DNA from: Halovenus marina
GTDB taxonomy: Archaea; Halobacteriota; Halobacteria; Halobacteriales; Haloarculaceae
Direction: 5' to 3'
NCBI RefSeq assembly: GCF_051414115.1
Contig: NZ_JBLKNZ010000001.1
Coordinates: forward strand, 2,728,001 to 2,792,000
Length of the DNA: 64,000 bases
Shown here: one piece after another, positions 59,052-64,000 of the stretch
Layout: each line of letters opens with the position of its first letter
How positions within the stretch are numbered: position 1 is the first letter of the stretch
Translations under genes and position numbers: made by a program
Notes under the pieces: model-generated
Seen by the model: only the letters and a program-made list of their open reading frames with translations
Told to the model about the DNA's origin: nothing
The model's database searches: none

Positions 59052-60998
59052 TCAGTCGAGAAAGTCAGGTTCGATTCGCTTCTCTGTGATTTCCGCGTCC
59101 AGATGCGCGTGGAAGTCGTCGGGGTCAACGTCGTACTGCTGTCGTTCCTTCCGGTCGCGGACCGAAATCGTCCCGTCGCGCTGTTCGTCGTCACCGACGA
59201 TGAGTTGGTAGGGCACCCGGTCGTCGTGTGCCGCGCGGATCTTCCGCTCGATGGTGCCGTCGCGGGCATCGACATCGACGCGCATGCCCCGATTTTCGAG
59301 GTCGGCGGCGACCGAATGGGCGTACTCGTGATTTGCATCCGAAATCGGGAGCACACGGACCTGCTCGGGAGCGAGCCACGTTGGGAACTTCCCCTCGAAG
59401 TGCTCGATGAGCATCATGAAGAAGCGCTCGTAGCTCCCGTAGAGCGCGCGGTGGATCAACACCGGGCGATGCTCCTCGTTGTCCTCGCCGGTGTAAGAGA
59501 GGTCGAACCGCTCGGGCATGTTGAAATCCAGTTGAACGGTCGGGCCGTCCCACTCCCGGCCAATAGCGTCCTCGAACGCGTAGTCGATCTTCGGGCCGTA
59601 GAAGGCACCGTCGCCCTCCTCTAGCTCGTAGTCCATCTCGCGGTCGTCGAGCACGTCCCGGAGCTGGGACTCGGCTCGCTCCCAGATTTCGTCGCTGCCG
59701 ACCGATTTCTCGGGCTGGGTGGCGAGTGCGATTTCGTAGTCCAGCTCGAAGGTTTCGAGCACCTCTTGGATCATGTCCATGATCGCCTCGACCTCGCGCT
59801 CGATGCTGTCGGGTTCGATGAACAGGTGGCCGTCGTCGATCGTGAACGCCCACACGCGCGAGAGGCCCGAGAGTTCGCCGCGCTGTTCCTTGCGGTAGAC
59901 TTTGCCGTTCTCGGCGTACCTGATTGGGAGGTCGCGGTACGACCACGAACTGTCGTCGAAGATGCTCGCGTGGCCCGGACAGTTCATCGGCTTGAGACCG
60001 AACTCGTCGTCACCGACCTCGAACAGGAACATGTCGTCGGCGTAGTTGTCGTAGTGGCCCGACTCCTTCCAGAGGTCAGTCTTGAAGACGTGGGGGGTCT
60101 CGACGTACTCGTAGTCGGCGTCGGTGTTGAGGTCCTCGACGAAGCCTTCGAGTTCTCGTAGCACGGTCTTGCCGGGCGGGTGATACAGCGGCAGCCCCGG
60201 CCCGGTCCGGTCCTGAATCGAAAAGAGGTTCATCTCCGACCCGATGCGGCGGTGGTCCCGCTGTTCGGCCTCGCGCATGCGCTCGCGGTACGCTTCCAGA
60301 TCTGCCTCAGACTCGAAGGCCGTCCCGTAGATGCGGGTCAGCATCGCGTTTTCCTCGTCACCGCGCCAGTACGCACCAGCGATTTCGGTCAGGTCGAGTG
60401 CCTCGATATCGCCCGTCGAGTCGACGTGTGGCCCCTTGCACAGGTCCTCGAACTCGCCCTGACTGTAGAAGGTGACCGTGTCGCTCTCCTCGGCGAACTC
60501 CTCCAGCAGTTCGAGTTTGTACGGTTGGCCCTGAAGGCGCTCGCGGGCCTCCTCGATAGCGACTTCCTCGAACTCGACCTCGTGATCTTCCTCGATGATC
60601 GTTTTCATCTCCTCGCGGATCGGCTCCAGATCCTCCTCGTCGATGTCGAGACCGTCGAAGTCGTAGTAAAAGCCGTCATCGATGGGCGGACCGATCGCCA
60701 GGTCCACGCCGTCGTACAGGCGCTGTACGGCCTGTGCGAGACAATGAGCGGCAGTGTGGCGCATCACCTGCAGGGCCTCGTCGCTGTCGGCGGTGATGAT
60801 CTCGATTTCCGCGCCGTTCTCGCGAACGGGCATCTCCTTGCCGACGGTCTCGCCGTCGATGCGGCCACCGACGGTATCGTCACCGAGCCCTGGGCCGATT
60901 TCGTAGGCTATTGCTTCGATCGACGACCCCCGCGGTACGGAGAGCGTCGATCCGTCCGGCAGTACGACTGCAATCTGGTCTGAGTCCTGTTGTGACAT
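59052..60998 (-). CDS. thrS: Threonyl-tRNA synthetase
   Basis: A 648-residue class II synthetase. A TGS domain is at about residues 8-68, then the editing-like domain with HTAAHCLAQA (HxxxH), then the class II catalytic core with GLKPMNCPGH, and the anticodon domain ending near RKERQQYDVDPDDF. The architecture is the bacterial type with an N2 editing domain; haloarchaea are known to carry this form rather than the archaeal one. It stands alone. Confidence 0.96.
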   Translation of the reverse strand: MSQQDSDQIAVVLPDGSTLSVPRGSSIEAIAYEIGPGLGDDTVGGRIDGETVGKEMPVRENGAEIEIITADSDEALQVMRHTAAHCLAQAVQRLYDGVDLAIGPPIDDGFYYDFDGLDIDEEDLEPIREEMKTIIEEDHEVEFEEVAIEEARERLQGQPYKLELLEEFAEESDTVTFYSQGEFEDLCKGPHVDSTGDIEALDLTEIAGAYWRGDEENAMLTRIYGTAFESEADLEAYRERMREAEQRDHRRIGSEMNLFSIQDRTGPGLPLYHPPGKTVLRELEGFVEDLNTDADYEYVETPHVFKTDLWKESGHYDNYADDMFLFEVGDDEFGLKPMNCPGHASIFDDSSWSYRDLPIRYAENGKVYRKEQRGELSGLSRVWAFTIDDGHLFIEPDSIEREVEAIMDMIQEVLETFELDYEIALATQPEKSVGSDEIWERAESQLRDVLDDREMDYELEEGDGAFYGPKIDYAFEDAIGREWDGPTVQLDFNMPERFDLSYTGEDNEEHRPVLIHRALYGSYERFFMMLIEHFEGKFPTWLAPEQVRVLPISDANHEYAHSVAADLENRGMRVDVDARDGTIERKIRAAHDDRVPYQLIVGDDEQRDGTISVRDRKERQQYDVDPDDFHAHLDAEITEKRIEPDFLD

Positions 60999-61162
60999 GG
61001 CTAGGTCAACTCGAACGCGGCGAAAACGATTGGCAGTGAGTAATTAGCGGGCACAGGCCCGGCCTGTAAAGTAGACACCTGCCATCGTGGTTCCATCGAG
61101 TGTCGGTGCGAATAAAAGCCTTGCGAGGCAGAGCGCCGAGAGTCTCGTCTGAGTCGATGCTC

Positions 61163-63079
61163 TCAGGCCAGAAAGACGTGCCGCGGCCGGTCGGCGAGCA
61201 CGTCACGTCCCCAGTCGACGGTGTCGGTGAACGCGTCCGAGCGGAAAAACGCCATCGCGTCCGCTTTCGAGTCCCACTGGCTGGCGATGAACATGTCGTT
61301 TTCGTCGTCGGTGTTGACGAGCAGTCTGGTTTCACGGTGACCGTCCATCTCCGCGAGCAGTCCGCCGACCGTCCCGAACTTCTGGGTGAAGTCCTCGCGG
61401 TGTTGTGGTTTGACCGTGTAGAACATTCCCATCGTGCCGAATCCCTCGCCCTCGTCGGCCCACCCGACGATATCCGGCAGATCGGTCAGGTAGCCGCTCG
61501 CTGTATCGGCCGCGTCCTGCGTTTCCCAGAGGCTGACGACTGCCGCAGTCTCCCCGTCTGGGTCCTCGTACACCGACGTTCCTTCGTGGGTGTCGTACCG
61601 GTCGAATCCGTCGCTCAGGGACTCCACCTCCTCAACGAGTTCGTCGTGGTCTGCGTTGGAGTACAACACCAGCGCGTAGATGTCCTCGCCGTGGGGTTTG
61701 CCCGCGTAGACGTCCAGATCCGCCAACTCCTCACGGATCGCCGCTGTGTCGTCCGTCGCGCCGTCGTCCGCGTCCTGTGTTTCGGCGTCCTCGTCGCTCG
61801 ACGTTCCCTCCACCGTCAGCGGACCACGGACACTTCGGCTCACGCCGGGGAGATCCGTCAGGAACCCCTCGGCGGTGTCGGCTGCCCGTTCGGCGTCCCA
61901 GATGCTGACGATGACCGACTCGCCGCCGTCGGCGCGTACGGCGGTCATGACATGGGAGTCGTAGTGCTCGAAGTTCCCCCGGAGGCCGTCGACCTCCTCC
62001 GCGAGTTCCTGAGCGTCGGCGTCGGAGTACAGCGCCAGCGCGAAGTCGCCGTCGCTGTAGTCGTCGCCAGGGTGCAGGCCGAGCGGCGCGAGTCGCTGTT
62101 CCATCTGTTCGTCTGTGACCTGCTCGACATCGGTTACGTCCGGTTCCGGCCGCCCGCCGGACGTGGCGGAGTCGCCGCTCTCTTCTGCATCTCCGGAGTG
62201 GTCATGACCGTCACCGCCGTGATCCGCTGACTCGACTGCTTCGTCTGGATGGACCGCCGCTGTGGTTTCGTTCTCGTACGCTGCGTCAGTCGGAACGCGC
62301 TCGCCAGCGAGCAGCGCCGACAGATCCGACGGCGGGATGCGTCGCCCGATGTAGAAGGAACCAAACTCGGCGTACTTCGAGGTGGAGGGGTCGAATCGCA
62401 TCTCGTAGAGCAGGTCCTTCATGTCGACCAAGTCGTCACCCCAGAGCGTGACGCCCCACTCGTGGTCGTCGAGCGCAACCGCGCCAGTGATCATCTGAAC
62501 GACCTTGCCAGCGTAGTCGCGGCCGATATCGCCGTGTGCGTCCATGTGGTCGGCACGCTCCTCGAAGGACAGGTCGTACCAGTTCTGTTCCGGGTCGCGG
62601 CGCTTGTCCATCGGGTAGAAGCAGACGTGCGTGGCGTCGGGAATCTCCGGGTAGAGTCGCGTCTGCATGTAGTTGTAGAGGCCATCGCCCTCGTCGAGTT
62701 CCCCCTCGAAGTACTCGCGGGCGCGTTCGGAGTATCCCGACGCTTCGGTGACAGAGACGAACGACGTCTCGCGTTCGGTGTACTCGGCGAATGCGGTCGT
62801 CTCGAACTGCCGTTCGAGCGCACCGATGTCCGCGCTGGTCGGCCGCAGGTGAACGAGGAGCAGGTCGGCCTTGTGACTCAGAATCGAGTACAGCGCCGTC
62901 GCGCCCTCGTCGCTGTCCTCGACTGCGATCATGGATTCGAGCTGGTCGATCACTTCGGACAACGCGCGGTCCTGGTCACGTTCCGGGGAGTCTCGCCACT
63001 CGTCCCAGTCGAGGCTCCGAAAGTCGTGCAGGGCGTACCAGCCCTCGTCGGTCGGCGGCGGGTCACGTCGTTCTGGCAT
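61163..63079 (-). CDS. PitA-like haem protein: chlorite-dismutase-fold, duplicated middle domain and ABM domain
   Basis: A 638-residue multidomain protein. Residues 1-250 are a Cld/HemQ-like fold; HMDAHGDIGRDYAGKV contains the expected haem ligand His and FYPMDKRR the Tyr-Pro-Met-Asp motif of that family. Residues 270-325 are an Asp/His-rich linker. Residues 325-420 and 452-545 are two similar segments (ALALYSDAD ... DTAEGFLTDLP and ALVLYSNAD ... DTASGYLTDLP). The last 95 residues are an antibiotic-biosynthesis-monooxygenase domain. Haloferax PitA has the Cld plus ABM plan; here a duplication is added. A haem role (coproheme decarboxylation or oxidant handling) is inference. Confidence 0.85.
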   Translation of the reverse strand: MPERRDPPPTDEGWYALHDFRSLDWDEWRDSPERDQDRALSEVIDQLESMIAVEDSDEGATALYSILSHKADLLLVHLRPTSADIGALERQFETTAFAEYTERETSFVSVTEASGYSERAREYFEGELDEGDGLYNYMQTRLYPEIPDATHVCFYPMDKRRDPEQNWYDLSFEERADHMDAHGDIGRDYAGKVVQMITGAVALDDHEWGVTLWGDDLVDMKDLLYEMRFDPSTSKYAEFGSFYIGRRIPPSDLSALLAGERVPTDAAYENETTAAVHPDEAVESADHGGDGHDHSGDAEESGDSATSGGRPEPDVTDVEQVTDEQMEQRLAPLGLHPGDDYSDGDFALALYSDADAQELAEEVDGLRGNFEHYDSHVMTAVRADGGESVIVSIWDAERAADTAEGFLTDLPGVSRSVRGPLTVEGTSSDEDAETQDADDGATDDTAAIREELADLDVYAGKPHGEDIYALVLYSNADHDELVEEVESLSDGFDRYDTHEGTSVYEDPDGETAAVVSLWETQDAADTASGYLTDLPDIVGWADEGEGFGTMGMFYTVKPQHREDFTQKFGTVGGLLAEMDGHRETRLLVNTDDENDMFIASQWDSKADAMAFFRSDAFTDTVDWGRDVLADRPRHVFLA

Positions 63080-63145
63080 ACCAGAGGGTTGGCCTGCGCT
63101 GGTTACGAAAGTTCCGTTCGGCGGTCGTGAGTGTGAATAGCCCGA

Positions 63146-64000
63146 TCAGAGGAAGACGGGGCCGACGAGCATCAACACCAGCGCACCGCCCATCGCGAGC
63201 GTGACGCCGATGGTGATAATCGTCACGACCGTCCGCTGATGTCCGATCGGCAGTCGAGAGACGACCGCCTCGGTGCTCGTGCGGAGGATGTGCCCGCCGT
63301 CGAGGGGAAACGCCGGGATGCAGTTGAACAGCGCGAGGTTGAAGTTGATCCACCATGTCCAAAAGAGGAGGTTGGCGAGGAGGAACACGGCACCGCCAAT
63401 CCCCGCGAGCGAGCCGTCGATGGCGAAAAAGCCGACGACGTCAGGGGTGAAGCCAGCGAAGTTGTAGTGGATCGACGGGTCCGCGAGCGAGCGCAACGGC
63501 AGGAAGAGCAGACTTCCGAGGTAGGCGATTGCCCCGAGAATGAGCCCATTCTCTGCCCAGGCGTTGGTGCCGTCGAGCGTCGAGAGGATATTCTCGGCAG
63601 GGTACGTGTCGACGCCGAAATCGTCGAGCACGAGTCCGCCGAAGCCTTCCTGTAACACGACGCCGAAGACCGCCTCGTCGTCACCGCCGAGCGTGACATT
63701 GTCGAACTGTGTCGGGTCAGCATCGTCCTCGACGTAGGCGGTCACGGAGACGGTCTCACCCGGTTCGAGTCGGTCGGCAACTCGCTGGAGGTCGGTGGTA
63801 TTGGAGACGCGTTCGCCGTCGATGCGTGTGATCACGAGCGGCGTTCCGTCAGTCGGCGCACCGGCGTCCGCGAACGCCCCATCGGGGTCGACTTCCGCGA
63901 CGAACGCGCCAATCGGCACGCGGGCAGTCCCGTTCGTCGTGGTCAGTTCTGGCCGCTCCGCGCCCTCGACGGCACGGGCAAAGTCCTGCCCGGTCTGGAC
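63146..64000 (-). CDS. Site-2 protease family (M50) metalloprotease, partial
   Basis: The frame continues past the window edge. 285 residues are visible: a PDZ-like region (residues VPIGAFVAEVDPDGAFADAG and ITRIDGERVSNTTDLQRV), membrane segments and the second zinc-binding motif FNCIPAFPLDGGHI. The first HExxH motif must lie beyond 64000. Intramembrane cleavage of anti-sigma-like or membrane regulators is the family role; the substrate is unknown. Confidence 0.88.
   Translation of the reverse strand, partial: VQTGQDFARAVEGAERPELTTTNGTARVPIGAFVAEVDPDGAFADAGAPTDGTPLVITRIDGERVSNTTDLQRVADRLEPGETVSVTAYVEDDADPTQFDNVTLGGDDEAVFGVVLQEGFGGLVLDDFGVDTYPAENILSTLDGTNAWAENGLILGAIAYLGSLLFLPLRSLADPSIHYNFAGFTPDVVGFFAIDGSLAGIGGAVFLLANLLFWTWWINFNLALFNCIPAFPLDGGHILRTSTEAVVSRLPIGHQRTVVTIITIGVTLAMGGALVLMLVGPVFL

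Overview
The window is chromosomal DNA of a halophilic archaeon (class Halobacteria). Signs seen directly are GC-rich coding sequence, strongly acidic proteins, TATA boxes about 25-30 bp before many start codons (leaderless mRNAs), an archaeal A-type ATP synthase operon, aRF1, Taw1, a bacteriorhodopsin proton pump, Tat-type lipoproteins and many haloarchaea-specific small or uncharacterised families. I cannot fix the genus from sequence alone. Genes are tightly packed; the only gene-free stretch over 300 bp is 23654-24226, and it has unusual structure.

Layout. 1-12 kb: tail of a sensor kinase, uvrA, a UspA stress protein, an orphan form II CoxL-like molybdo-hydroxylase, an Asp-box beta-propeller, a PAC2 protein, an RsmB-type m5C methyltransferase coupled to a small PUA-like protein, and the Bax1-like nuclease (DUF790) and XPB helicase pair with a dehydrogenase gene between them. 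13-17 kb: an HTH/PIN toxin-antitoxin-like pair, an AN1-zinc-finger rhomboid protease, endonuclease V, a solo HalOD1 protein and a 49-residue zinc-finger protein. 17-24 kb: oxidoreductases, haloarchaeal DUF proteins, a Tat lipoprotein sugar dehydrogenase, and a TrkA potassium-channel regulator flanked by two solo Lrp/AsnC ligand-binding domains. 23.7-24.3 kb: tRNA-Leu(UAA), two extra copies of its 3' end, and an array of about ten hairpins with different stems but nearly the same loop. 24.5-32.5 kb: a complete Opp/Dpp-type ABC peptide importer (lipoprotein, two permeases, two ATPases) with two membrane or hypothetical genes behind it. 32.5-43 kb: ferredoxin, cyclophilin, a PH-domain protein, a flavin reductase, a candidate 80-bp MITE, taw1, argS, minD, a lipoprotein, aRF1, and small proteins flanked by IS-end-like sequences.

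43-55 kb is the most striking part. The A-type ATP synthase genes atpH-I-K-E-C-F-A-B run on the minus strand, but atpD is separated from atpB by a complete light-driven proton pump module: bop (bacteriorhodopsin), a lycopene cyclase and brp (retinal-forming beta-carotene cleavage), followed by two small membrane proteins and then atpD. All genes point the same way, and bop has its own AT-rich promoter. The proton pump, the enzymes that make its chromophore, and the synthase that uses the gradient are therefore physically joined, and the central-stalk subunit D may be transcribed from the bop promoter. 55-64 kb: a methyltransferase, a pilin-like protein, exported proteins, a membrane-bound HTH regulator, thrS, an extended PitA-like haem protein with an internal duplication, and a partial site-2 protease at the window edge.
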